Of a stretch of 64,000 nt of DNA, positions 44,124 through 52,762 are shown piece after piece (within the stretch, counting starts at the first letter, position 1; each line of letters opens with the position of its first letter). The stretch comes from G963665185 sp049723905 (GTDB taxonomy: Bacteria; Desulfobacterota; Desulfovibrionia; Desulfovibrionales; Desulfovibrionaceae), in the NCBI RefSeq assembly GCF_049723905.1, contig NZ_JBJKFD010000001.1:2542001-2606000 (forward strand), read 5' to 3'. A model generated the notes under the pieces. That model searched no databases, had not been told where the DNA came from, and saw nothing but the letters and a program-made list of their open reading frames with translations. The position numbers and the translations under genes are program-made.

Positions 44124-45278
44124 TTATGCCTGCTGCATGACCTCGTTGAGAAGCTCCACGAAAAAGGAGGCTCCCACCAGGGTGACCTGGTCGTTGAAGT
44201 CGTATTTGCTGTTGTGAATCACGGGCGAATCAGTGCCGTTGCCGATCCACACAAAGCAGCTCTTGGTGTGCTCCGTATAAAAAGCGTAGTCCTCGCTGCC
44301 CATGGCCGGGAGTTCGTCCGTAAGCACGTTTTCCTCGCCCACCACCCGTGCGGCGGCCCGTATGGCCGGTTCGGGCAAGGAATTTGTCAGTACCGGATGC
44401 TTCCGGTGATAGACAAAATTCGCCTGCACCCCGTAGGTGGCGGCCACGCCCTGGGCCAGCTGCCCCAGGGACTCCTCGATGAGGTCCTGGACCCCGCCTT
44501 CCGTTGTGCGCACGTTGCCACGCAGGACAACCTCGTCCGGAATGATGTTGTACGCGCTGCCGCCATGCACCTGGGTGGTGCTGATGACCGCTTTGTCGTG
44601 GGCCGAGACCTTGCGCGCAATGATCGTCTGCGCCCCTTTGATGAAGTCGGCCACAGCCGCGAAAGGCTCCACGCAGAGGTGCGGCACCGAGGCGTGACCG
44701 CTCTTGCCGCGGATGGTCAGGTCGAAACGATCCTCGGAGGCCATGCAGGAACCGCGACTGATCACGATCTGGTCCGTTGCGTAGCCCGGCCAGTTGTGCA
44801 GGCCGAACATGCAGTCGATGGTGTACTTGTCGAACAGGCCGTCCTCGATGACCTTGAGCGCGCCGCCGAATCCTTCCTCCCCGGATTGAAAGAGCAGGAG
44901 CACGGTGCCGTCGAAATCGCGGTGGTCGGCCAGGTACTGGGCAAAGGCCAGCATCGTTGTGGTGTGGCCGTCGTGGCCGCAGGCATGCATGCGCCCTGCG
45001 GTCCCGGACTGGTAGGGCAGCCCGGTTTCCTCGTTTATCTCCAGGGCGTCCATGTCTCCGCGGAAGGCCACGGTCTTGCCCGGCCCCCGGCCTTGGACCT
45101 TGGCCAGCAGGGAATTGACGCCGATGTCCTCGTAACCGATACCGAAGCTGTCCAGCTTGGCCTTCACAAAGGACACGGTCTGGACTGTTTCCAGTCCGAT
45201 CTCCGGACAGGCATGCAGATGCCTGCGGATATCTTGCAGCTCCTCGAAACGGGCTGCGATTTCAGGATTCAGAGGCAT
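44124..45278 (-). CDS. M20 family metal-dependent amidohydrolase (HipO-like)
   Basis: A 384-residue cytoplasmic hydrolase of N-acyl amino acids or related amides. Metal motifs are present: HACGHDGHTT (near 100), GEEGFGG (near 135) and MGSEDYAFY near the end; the dimerisation domain sits between. The length fits hippurate hydrolase, N-acetyldiaminopimelate deacetylase or indole-acetyl-amino acid hydrolase types. It follows two transporter genes with its start 1 bp after the upstream stop, so it probably acts on the imported or exported solute. A decayed copy lies at 41605. Confidence 0.92.
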   Translation of the reverse strand: MPLNPEIAARFEELQDIRRHLHACPEIGLETVQTVSFVKAKLDSFGIGYEDIGVNSLLAKVQGRGPGKTVAFRGDMDALEINEETGLPYQSGTAGRMHACGHDGHTTTMLAFAQYLADHRDFDGTVLLLFQSGEEGFGGALKVIEDGLFDKYTIDCMFGLHNWPGYATDQIVISRGSCMASEDRFDLTIRGKSGHASVPHLCVEPFAAVADFIKGAQTIIARKVSAHDKAVISTTQVHGGSAYNIIPDEVVLRGNVRTTEGGVQDLIEESLGQLAQGVAATYGVQANFVYHRKHPVLTNSLPEPAIRAAARVVGEENVLTDELPAMGSEDYAFYTEHTKSCFVWIGNGTDSPVIHNSKYDFNDQVTLVGASFFVELLNEVMQQA

Positions 45279-45725
45279 TTAGATCTCTCCAAGGTATTTG
45301 AGCACGACCTGGGCGATGCCGGCAGAAGCGACATACGTCCCGACCATGACGAACAGGCTGACCACCACGATGCGCCAGCCGCTCTGCTTCAGGGCGGGCA
45401 GATCCTTGCCGATGCTGACGCCAGCATAAGCCAGGATGGGGGTGGTCAAAGCCAGAAAATTCACCTTGGACACCCAGGTGGCAACGGTCTCGCTTCCAGG
45501 CACACCAGGCATGGTGACGATCATGCCGAAGGTGATAACGTAAAGGACTGCCGGAAGCTTGTACACATACTGGCTGGTCAAAATGCCTGCCAGACAGATG
45601 CCCAGGAGCACGGCCATGCCGGGCAGGGCTTCGATGAAGCCGAAGCCGTAGCCGATGCGGTTGCCCACCAGGGTGATGACGGCCACGATCAGCAGGACGA
45701 GGGCGGATTCGATTATCTTATTCAT
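45279..45725 (-). CDS. Small membrane protein, probable second half of a DUF3100-type transporter
   Basis: A 148-residue protein with about four hydrophobic helices: ALVLLIVAVITLVGNRIGYGFG, LPGMAVLLGICLAGILTSQYVY, AVLYVITFGMIVTMPG and SGWRIVVVSLFVMVGTYVASAG. It lies 2 bp behind the DUF3100 gene and abuts the M20 gene. The two membrane proteins are probably subunits of one transporter. No independent family was recognised. Confidence 0.75.
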   Translation of the reverse strand: MNKIIESALVLLIVAVITLVGNRIGYGFGFIEALPGMAVLLGICLAGILTSQYVYKLPAVLYVITFGMIVTMPGVPGSETVATWVSKVNFLALTTPILAYAGVSIGKDLPALKQSGWRIVVVSLFVMVGTYVASAGIAQVVLKYLGEI

Positions 45726-45727
45726 TA

Positions 45728-46525
45728 TTACGCCTCCTGCGCGGTGCCGAACTTGATGCGGTACACGATTTTATAGAGCTTGTTGGCCATGGGCAGGGCA
45801 ATGAACATGGACATGTACACGCCGTCCAGGCCGGACAGGGTGTTGGAAGCAACGCCAAAGGCCTGAATCTTGCCCGCCATTTCCGGGTAGATGGCAGAGA
45901 GGCTGCCTACCGCGGCGGTCATCATGCTGGCCGAGCCCACGCCGGAGGCCATGGCCAGGGCATAGGGGTGGAACCAGTTCAGGAGACTCAGGAAAGATGC
46001 GGCCAGACCGAAAAAGATGGTGCCGAAGACCGTGCCGCAGATGTACACGCCCATGACGCCGCGTCCCTCAGGGGAGTCCAGGCCGTAGATGTCACCGATC
46101 AGGGCGACGTTGGGCTCGCGGGCAATGGAGTGGGCCGCGCCCACGGACTCGCGCTTCAGCCCCAGGAACACGGCCACGGGGATGCCGATGATCAGAGTGC
46201 CGATGTTGCCGAATTCCTGCAAAAGAAGAGCCGGCCCGGCATGGAGAATCTCGAAGAACTTCGGCCCTACCAGGGTACCGTAACGGGCCATGAGCAGCAT
46301 GAGGGTCAGGCAGATCAGAGAGCTTGCATGCTCCATGTCCTTGTCCTTGACCACCTTCAGAAATTTGGGGCCCAGAAAAGTGCCGATGAAGACGGCGTAG
46401 AGCATGGGCAGCAGGACCAGCTTGCCGGGTCCGATGTTGAATTTGAGAATGCCAACCAGCTCGGAGGCAACCACCAATACGAGCACGAGCAGGTGGATCT
46501 TCACGTTTTTGATTGCATCTAACAT
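45728..46525 (-). CDS. DUF3100 family membrane transporter component
   Basis: A 265-residue integral membrane protein, about eight helices, matching DUF3100 as I recall it. The ATG at 46525 follows TAGGG and begins MLDAIKNVKIHLLVLVLVVASELVGI; the earlier in-frame start is rejected because it adds a basic non-conserved leader. A GSASMMTAAVGSLSAIYPEMA motif lies in the second half. Linked to the M20 amidohydrolase, it is probably an importer for the amide substrate or an exporter of products. Confidence 0.78.
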   Translation of the reverse strand: MLDAIKNVKIHLLVLVLVVASELVGILKFNIGPGKLVLLPMLYAVFIGTFLGPKFLKVVKDKDMEHASSLICLTLMLLMARYGTLVGPKFFEILHAGPALLLQEFGNIGTLIIGIPVAVFLGLKRESVGAAHSIAREPNVALIGDIYGLDSPEGRGVMGVYICGTVFGTIFFGLAASFLSLLNWFHPYALAMASGVGSASMMTAAVGSLSAIYPEMAGKIQAFGVASNTLSGLDGVYMSMFIALPMANKLYKIVYRIKFGTAQEA

Positions 46526-46748
46526 GTTGTTTTTCCCTAGTGTTGAAATGAGTGCGCTTGATGAAGCGCCGCCGCACTTGTCGTGGCGGAACCGCTCTAC
46601 CAGAACGCGCCTTGGCTTTTCCTCTTCCCTCTTCGGCTCTTGCTTCAACTCTCTCCGCTCTGCCCTCCCCTTGTCTGTAGCAACTATGATGCTGTCATTT
46701 GGGGCGCGTCATACATATGCCCGCAACCGGACATGTCGTTTCCTCGGC
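46526..46748. promoter_or_regulatory. Promoter region of the DUF3100-M20 operon
   Basis: This 223-bp gap follows the regulator gene. It contains CCGGACATGT at 46727-46736, which shares CGGACATGT with the dyad upstream of the regulator gene (48072-48103), so it is a candidate operator. Confidence 0.4.
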
Positions 46749-48038
46749 CTAAATATTGATCTGGACGAGATTTTTCGGACGCCCGACCGTGTAGGAATTT
46801 TCCTTGCCCACCAGTATGGCGTGGCCGCTGTCCAAAAATTTCTTGAGCACGCGCCGGGCGCTACGCTCACCTATCCCCAGGCATGCCGCCAGTTCCGCGG
46901 AATCGAAGGTGTTTTTGCCTGTCTTGTCCATTATGGCCCGGATACGGTCCACGTAGGTCGGCGTAACCCCGACCTCGTTGGCGATACGCAGCAGGGTGTC
47001 GTCGCCAATGCGGGTGCGGTACCGGAGCTCGTCCTCTTCTCCCAAAGGACCGCGAATCTGATCGTCATGGACCAGAAACATCCCGCCATGGTCCCGTTCG
47101 AGACTGTGGGCAATCGCGGTCTGGGCGGCTTTTTCCGCCTCAAAGGCCGTGACTCCTATGCCGATGCCCGAGCAGACATTGATGTTGTTCCTGCGTCCCC
47201 AGGCTATCAGGGAGCCGAACAAATCCAGATGCACCGGGCTTTCGATGACACCGCGGGTGGCAAAAATAACGTATTCGTGTTTGCCCAGGGTGAAGATGCT
47301 GCCCTGGATGGCGCGGACATATTCGAGGAGTTCCAAAAAGAAACGGCCTTCATCCTTCATGCGGTCGTACTGGTTGACCGGATTCGCCTCTTTGCGGAAC
47401 AGGCGGACGATCTGGATGGCGATGCCCGCCGAGCGCAGTCCCCTGGCCGCAATGGCGCCGAGCAGATGTTCCACAGTGTCGCGGACCTGCAGGGAACTGG
47501 GGAGCATGCGGAACACGGGATAGCCCAGGCCGACCAGTTCCTGGTAGACCGAGCCGAAACCGCAAATGGCCAGATCCACCTTGTTGGTTTCCAGGAGTTC
47601 GCGGTGCCACTCCAGGAACTCCCGCTCGGTGTGCTCGGTGGTGAAGGGCATGGAGTACACCTGGCCAAAAGGGATGCCGAACTCGCGGATGACCTCGGAA
47701 ATAACCTGCTGGGTAACGACGTCGACGCTGATGCGGTCAAAGGAGAGGCCGCGGCGCTGTATTTCGGAAAAGGCACGGATAAGGCTGTAGGCACCGCGTT
47801 CTATCTGGGTGTATGGCTTTGTCAGAACGCCCCCGGCCTTGGCCGCCGCCTGGACGCCGACACCGGAGAAGAGCAGACCGTCGCATTCGCTCTGGCTCTG
47901 CTCCAGAACTTCGTGGACATCCTCGGTGCGCTCCCGAACGTAGGTATTGAAGGGCACGTCGGGAAAGAACCGTTTCATCGATTCCCGCATGATTTCCATG
48001 GAGTCGGACGGACCGACAAGGGCAAGTCTTTTTTGCAT
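46749..48038 (-). CDS. Putative transcriptional regulator of the DUF3100-M20 operon
   Basis: A 429-residue protein not matched to a named family. The N-terminal half (about 1-200) looks like a sensory alpha/beta domain (KRLALVGPSDSMEIMRESM, ECDGLLFSGVGVQAAAK). A central segment (NVCSGIGIGVTAFEAEKAAQTAIAH) resembles the GGDEF-like domain of CdaR/PucR regulators. The last 70 residues form a winged helix (FDSAELAACLGIGERSARRVLKKFLDSGHAILVGKENSYTVGRPK). It sits upstream of, and codirectional with, the transporter and amidohydrolase and probably regulates them. Confidence 0.72.
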   Translation of the reverse strand: MQKRLALVGPSDSMEIMRESMKRFFPDVPFNTYVRERTEDVHEVLEQSQSECDGLLFSGVGVQAAAKAGGVLTKPYTQIERGAYSLIRAFSEIQRRGLSFDRISVDVVTQQVISEVIREFGIPFGQVYSMPFTTEHTEREFLEWHRELLETNKVDLAICGFGSVYQELVGLGYPVFRMLPSSLQVRDTVEHLLGAIAARGLRSAGIAIQIVRLFRKEANPVNQYDRMKDEGRFFLELLEYVRAIQGSIFTLGKHEYVIFATRGVIESPVHLDLFGSLIAWGRRNNINVCSGIGIGVTAFEAEKAAQTAIAHSLERDHGGMFLVHDDQIRGPLGEEDELRYRTRIGDDTLLRIANEVGVTPTYVDRIRAIMDKTGKNTFDSAELAACLGIGERSARRVLKKFLDSGHAILVGKENSYTVGRPKNLVQINI

Positions 48039-48071
48039 CAGTTTCCAGTAGCTATGCAGATTTATTTACGA

Positions 48072-48103
48072 ACATGTCCGTAACGCGCCAATTACGGTCA
48101 TGT
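48072..48103. promoter_or_regulatory. Inverted repeat, candidate autoregulatory operator
   Basis: ACATGTCCGTAA (48072-48083) and TTACGGTCATGT (48092-48103) are complementary at 11 of 12 positions with an 8-bp spacer. It starts 34 bp upstream of the regulator start. Confidence 0.65.
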
Positions 48104-48333
48104 CCAAAAGCTGTCCCTAATTGTTTTTCCCATGCCATTGAAAGGAAAGCCGTGTCAATGGCCGCTCGCAAAATCGGAAAGGCTGAAATGCGGCTTGGCT
48201 GCCCGAAACGTAGCATGCGGCTCCACTTTGCCAGCCTACGTAAACCACACCATGCAGCCACCAATCGGACAATATCCCTCAGGCTGCCTGATACCCCATC
48301 CAGCTGATACCATTGCATATTTCTATATCCCAT

Positions 48334-48368
48334 AAAAAAGGCCTGGAAGAAAAATCTTCCAAGCCTTT
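48334..48368 (-). terminator. Rho-independent terminator of the 148-aa gene
   Basis: Arms AAAGGCCTGGAAG and CTTCCAAGCCTTT pair with one mismatch; on the minus strand the stem is followed by six T residues. It lies about 110 bp past the 148-residue gene. Confidence 0.8.
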
Positions 48369-48479
48369 GAAACTCATGACTCAGCCAGGGAAAATCAACC
48401 TCACAGCCCCTTGAAAACCATGCCCAAACAATGGGTAAGAGCATTCATTTTTCCCGACTTATTCAGGGAGCTGCAACCA

Positions 48480-48926
48480 TTACGAGGAATACACCTTGGA
48501 CTGAATCTTCGATGCTTCCTTTTCCAGTTCAGCCACTTGATTTTTAAGCTTTTTCATCCCCGCTTCCTTTGAGGGATCGTTCGCTGCCGCCTGGGTCGCC
48601 TCATCCAGTTTCGCCTTTTTCGATTTGACCTCGGTCTTTTTCTTTTGCAGCTCGTTCTTGAGGTCGGCGACGTTCACACTGCCGGCGGCATGCCCATTGA
48701 CGGGACTCTTTCCGGATTTGGCTTTCCCATCGGGCAAATCTTTGCCGGAGGCGTCCGTTTGCAACGCCGTGGATTTCCGACGCCCTTCCTCGGATATTTC
48801 CACGGTATCCCCCTGGGCAACCGCACTCTCTTTTGCCGCGTCCGTCTTTACATCCAGGCCTGTGCGCTGATTCTTTTGCATCCCTTCAACATTTGCTTTT
48901 TGCGTACCGAAAGTCCCAATGTTCAT
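48480..48926 (-). CDS. Hypothetical coiled-coil protein, 148 aa
   Basis: Family not recognised. A strong CAAGGAG site precedes the ATG. The N-terminal half is polar and low-complexity with GDTVEISEEGRRKS near residue 40. The C-terminal half (about 85-145) is a lysine/glutamate-rich coiled coil (VADLKNELQKKKTEVKSKKA and MKKLKNQVAELEKEASKIQSK). No signal peptide. The DTVEISEE segment resembles DKVTISQEA in the protein at 14375, suggesting a shared short module. Monocistronic with its own terminator. Function unknown. Confidence 0.75.
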   Translation of the reverse strand: MNIGTFGTQKANVEGMQKNQRTGLDVKTDAAKESAVAQGDTVEISEEGRRKSTALQTDASGKDLPDGKAKSGKSPVNGHAAGSVNVADLKNELQKKKTEVKSKKAKLDEATQAAANDPSKEAGMKKLKNQVAELEKEASKIQSKVYSS

Positions 48927-48990
48927 AACAACTCCTTGTGTTGTATGTTTTCACTGCGTCGACCTCATCAGCCGCTTACGAAGCATCTCA

Positions 48991-49569
48991 TCACCAACTC
49001 TCAGGTTGCCCGGAAAACCGTGCATTGCTCTTGCCACGCAGTTCCCACTCTCTTTTCAACATGGCGTAAACAAAGGTATTTTCGTATTTCAGTGTACCGT
49101 CAGGATTGCTTGTAAACGTTACGAATTCCATGAAAAGTGCCTCCCGACGCATACCGAGGCGTTCACAGAGCTTTTGGGAACGGAAATTGTCCTCTTCCAC
49201 GTATCCATAAATCCGCCTTGCTCCCCTGCTGGTGAAAAGGAAATCGAGGAACCCCCTTGCCGCTTCGCTGGCATATCCCTTTCCCTCGTACTGCTCGTTG
49301 AGAATCCATCCCACGCCATACGTGTCCGGTTCCTCTTTGATGGCGAACACCTCTCCGATGATGGCGTCCGTTGCCTTCAGGCAAACGGCAAAATGCAATT
49401 CCTCCCTGCTTTTGCGTGCAACACCGTCAGCGGCCTCCGCCAGCGTACCGACCTGTTCCATAAGGAAACAATTCACACGGGGAGAGGAAAAGTAGGCAAA
49501 CAGCCCCGAGGCATCCTTGGTCTTGAAGTTCCGTATGCGCAGCCTTTCCGTTTCAACTTTTATCGCCAT
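48991..49569 (-). CDS. GNAT-family N-acetyltransferase (RimJ/RimL type)
   Basis: A 192-residue acetyltransferase. The ATG at 49569 follows GGGAGGGG and begins MAIKVETERLRIRNF, the usual RimJ/RimL opening. The acetyl-CoA-binding part is GVGWILNEQYEGKGYASEAARGF, then YVEEDNFRSQKLCERLGMRRE. Such enzymes acetylate ribosomal protein N-termini, aminoglycosides or small amines. The target is unknown. It lies downstream of the RND pump gene with a 55-bp gap and may be cotranscribed. Confidence 0.87.
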   Translation of the reverse strand: MAIKVETERLRIRNFKTKDASGLFAYFSSPRVNCFLMEQVGTLAEAADGVARKSREELHFAVCLKATDAIIGEVFAIKEEPDTYGVGWILNEQYEGKGYASEAARGFLDFLFTSRGARRIYGYVEEDNFRSQKLCERLGMRREALFMEFVTFTSNPDGTLKYENTFVYAMLKREWELRGKSNARFSGQPESW

Positions 49570-49624
49570 GTATCCCCTCCCTTCCGGCAACTGATTCTCT
49601 GCATCCGCGAGATATTATTTCGCC

Positions 49625-52600
49625 TTATGCGGTGGGAACCTTTGGTGATGCCGGGGGCTGTTCATGTTCCTTTTTTCGTCCGAAAAACCGCGTCACCAAA
49701 ACGAAAAACAGCGGTGTGTAGTAAACGCCCAGTCCGGTTGCCGTGAGCATGCCCGCCATGACAGCCGTTCCCAGAGCGTTTTGCGCACCGGAACCGGCAC
49801 CGCTGCTGACGGCCAAAGGCACAACACCGAGAATGAAGCACAACGAGGTCATAAGCACGGGGCGCAAGCGGAGACGCGAAGCTTCCACAGTGGCTGTGAG
49901 CAGATCTTTTCCCCCATCATGCAAAGCTCTTGCGAATTCCACTATCAGGATGGAGTTCTTGGCGGACAGGCCTACGATGGTGAGCAGGGCTATCTGAAAA
50001 TAGATGTCGTTGTGCATGCCGCGAAGGGACACACCACCCAACGCGCCGATGACACCGGTGGGAACCGCCATGAGCACCGCCAGCGGAATCGTCCAGCTTT
50101 CGTACAACGCCGCAAGGCTCAGAAAGACGACAATGATGGAAATGGCGTACAGAAGCGGGGCCTGATTGGAAGCCATGCGCTGCTGGTACGAAAGGCCCGT
50201 CCATGCAGAGTCAAAGCCGGAAGGCAGCTTGGCTGCACTTTCTTCCATTTCCATCATCGCCTGTCCGGAACTTTTCCCCTGAGCCGCGCTGCCTTCGATT
50301 TTCACGGATGGGATTCCCTGGTAGCGCGTCAGGCTGGGAGAGGAGAGAGTGGACTGCACAGTAAGAAAGCTGGTGAACGGAACCATTTCGCCTTTGGCGT
50401 TGCGCAGATAAAACCGTCTGAAGTCGTCCATACCGGTCCGAAACGACGGTTCAGCCTGAAAATACACCTTTTTCGTTCTGCCCCGGTCTGAAAAATCGTT
50501 GATATACTCCCCCGCCCAGTACGCACTGATCGCGTTATTGATCTTCCCCCTGGAAAGACCGTAGGCGCCTGCCATGGCATTGTTGATCTTGAGGTCATAC
50601 TGCTCGGCGTCGTCCATTCCGGCGTACCGGGCGTAGGAGACGGAGGGCTGTTTGGCGGCGTCTTCCAACAGGGTATCCTTGGCCTTGAACAGCGCCGCGT
50701 GGCCGCTCCCACCGCGGTCCATCAGCTCCATTTCAAAGCCTGAGGACGTACCAAGCTCCATGGCTGCCGGTGGCGCCATGACCACGATTTCAGCCCCGCT
50801 GATGGACGAGAAGCGGGCAGAAGCTCGCTCCATAACGTCAAAGGCGCTTTGCCCCCGGCCCCGTTCGCTCCAATCTTTCAGCAAGGGAAGCACCATGGCC
50901 GAATTCTGGCCGGAGCCGCTGAATCCCCAGCCGACGACCGACATGACGCTTTGGATGGCGTCTTTTTCCTCGGTACGAAAATACGCGTCGATTTCCTTGG
51001 CTATTTTTTCCGTGCGCTCCTGTGAAGCACCGGGCGGGAGCTGCACATCCACATACAGGATTCCCTGGTCTTCGTCGGGCAAAAAGGCATGCGGCAGGCG
51101 CAAGAACAACACCGCGCACATCGCGACCACCAATACCATTGTGGTCGCCCAGGTTTTGGGCCGTTTCACCATGCCGCCCACCTGGAGGGCATACCGCCTG
51201 GTGAGCCTGTCGAACCAGCGATTGAATCTGCCGAGCAATCCTGTTTCCGCCCTGTTCCCCTTTGCGGCCAGGATGGTGGCGCACAAGGCCGGTGTAAGCA
51301 CGATGGCAACGACAACGGAAAGCACCATGGAGGCAACGATTGTAATGGAAAATTGTCTGAAGATGGCGCCGGTCGAGCCGGACATGAAGGCCATGGGGAT
51401 GAACACGGCGGAAATAACCACGGCAACGCCGACAAGCGCCCCGGTTATCTGGCGCATTGATTTAAGCGCGGCTTCCTTGGCGGGGAGCTTTTCCTCGCGC
51501 ATCAGGCGTTCCACGTTTTCCACCACAACAATGGCATCATCGACCAACAGGCCGATAGCCAGAACCATCCCGAACATGGTCAGCGTATTGATGGAAAATC
51601 CGGCCGCCGAAAGCACCGCGAACACGCCGAGCAGAACGACCGGAACGGCGATGGCGGAGATAAGCGTGACGCGGAAGCTTTGCAAAAACAAAAACATTAC
51701 CGCCACAACCAAGGCTATGGCCTCAAAAAGAGTGCGCACCACTGAATGGATGGATTTTTCCACAATGGGAGCCTTGTCGTCGGCATAGGCGAAAGTGAGC
51801 CCCGGCGGAAAGAAAGCGGCAAGCGCTTTCAATTCGGTTTTGATGGCCTGGGTGGTCTCCAGGACGTTGGCCCCGGAGGAAAGTTTGAAGGCCAATCCCG
51901 TTCCCGGGTGGCCGTTAAAGAACGTGCCGCCAGTGGCGCTTTCTTCATTCAACTCGATGCGGGCAACGTCCTTGAGCTGAAGAACGGACCCGTTTTCTTC
52001 CACGCGCAGGAGTATCTGCTCAAACTCCTCCACCGTCTCAAGGCTGGATGAGGCATTGATGGCAATGTTGATTTCCTGGCCGGGTTCGGCCGGCGCTTCG
52101 CCCACCTGCCCGCCTGCGACCTGGGCGTTTTGTTCGCGGACGGCGGTCAGGACATCCTGGGGATTCAGTCCGTACTGGCGCATTTTGTCGGGATCGCACC
52201 AGATGCGCATTGCATTCTGGGAACCATAGAGCGTGACGGCCCCCACGCCCTGAATCCGGCTTAACGGATCCACCAGGGAACTCGCCACAAAGTCGCTGAT
52301 GTCGCTGGACCGCATTGTGTCGCGCGCATCATAAAACGCAACGGTCATAAAGGAATTCTCTACGGCCTTGTATACCTGAACCCCTTGCCGCTGGACCGCT
52401 TCCGGAAGCAGGGACATGGCCTGCTGCAGCTTGTTCTGCACCTGCACCTGCGCCGTATCTATATCCGTTCCGGCCGCGAAAGTGAGATTGATTTCCGAAC
52501 CGCTGGAAGAGCCGCTGGAGGAACTCATGTGCAGCAGGTTGTCCAGCCCCTTGAGCTGCTGCTCGATAACCTGCGTTACGCTCTGGTCCACTATGGCCGC

Positions 52601-52759
52601 GGACGCGCCTGGATACTGCGCGGAAACAGATATCTGCGGCAGGGCTATGTCCGGATAATGGGCCACCGGAAGCCGACTCAGGGCAAGCGCCCCGGCCAGC
52701 ATGATGACGATGGCGATAACCCATGCAAAAACAGGCCGATTGATGAAGAACGCTGCCAT
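49625..52759 (-). CDS. HAE1-type RND multidrug efflux permease (AcrB-like)
   Basis: A 1044-residue AcrB-like pump. It starts MAAFFINRPVFAWVIAIVIMLAG, has the proton-relay pair in LLVDDAIVVVENVERLM and repeats the helix pattern in the second half (GVIGALGGVSLRGMHNDIYFQIALLTIVGLSAKNSILIVEFA, quoted as separate motifs GLSAKNSILIVEFA). The length is standard for HAE1 pumps, which expel hydrophobic drugs, detergents and dyes. It lies 3 bp after the adaptor gene. No outer-membrane channel gene follows. Likely induced through the adjacent MerR-type regulator. Confidence 0.95.
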   Translation of the reverse strand: MAAFFINRPVFAWVIAIVIMLAGALALSRLPVAHYPDIALPQISVSAQYPGASAAIVDQSVTQVIEQQLKGLDNLLHMSSSSGSSSGSEINLTFAAGTDIDTAQVQVQNKLQQAMSLLPEAVQRQGVQVYKAVENSFMTVAFYDARDTMRSSDISDFVASSLVDPLSRIQGVGAVTLYGSQNAMRIWCDPDKMRQYGLNPQDVLTAVREQNAQVAGGQVGEAPAEPGQEINIAINASSSLETVEEFEQILLRVEENGSVLQLKDVARIELNEESATGGTFFNGHPGTGLAFKLSSGANVLETTQAIKTELKALAAFFPPGLTFAYADDKAPIVEKSIHSVVRTLFEAIALVVAVMFLFLQSFRVTLISAIAVPVVLLGVFAVLSAAGFSINTLTMFGMVLAIGLLVDDAIVVVENVERLMREEKLPAKEAALKSMRQITGALVGVAVVISAVFIPMAFMSGSTGAIFRQFSITIVASMVLSVVVAIVLTPALCATILAAKGNRAETGLLGRFNRWFDRLTRRYALQVGGMVKRPKTWATTMVLVVAMCAVLFLRLPHAFLPDEDQGILYVDVQLPPGASQERTEKIAKEIDAYFRTEEKDAIQSVMSVVGWGFSGSGQNSAMVLPLLKDWSERGRGQSAFDVMERASARFSSISGAEIVVMAPPAAMELGTSSGFEMELMDRGGSGHAALFKAKDTLLEDAAKQPSVSYARYAGMDDAEQYDLKINNAMAGAYGLSRGKINNAISAYWAGEYINDFSDRGRTKKVYFQAEPSFRTGMDDFRRFYLRNAKGEMVPFTSFLTVQSTLSSPSLTRYQGIPSVKIEGSAAQGKSSGQAMMEMEESAAKLPSGFDSAWTGLSYQQRMASNQAPLLYAISIIVVFLSLAALYESWTIPLAVLMAVPTGVIGALGGVSLRGMHNDIYFQIALLTIVGLSAKNSILIVEFARALHDGGKDLLTATVEASRLRLRPVLMTSLCFILGVVPLAVSSGAGSGAQNALGTAVMAGMLTATGLGVYYTPLFFVLVTRFFGRKKEHEQPPASPKVPTA

Positions 52760-52762
52760 GAG

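Larger units (their letters stand above)
48039..48479. other. Intergenic region with dyad and terminator
   Basis: This 441-bp gap holds the dyad at 48072-48103 just upstream of the regulator gene and a terminator at 48334. An open minus-strand frame (48052-48444) lacks a ribosome site and family resemblance and runs through the terminator. No gene is supported. Confidence 0.55.

Noticed and set aside
48052..48444. Minus-strand 130-residue frame upstream of the regulator
   Set aside because: It crosses a clear terminator, lacks a ribosome site and has no recognisable family.
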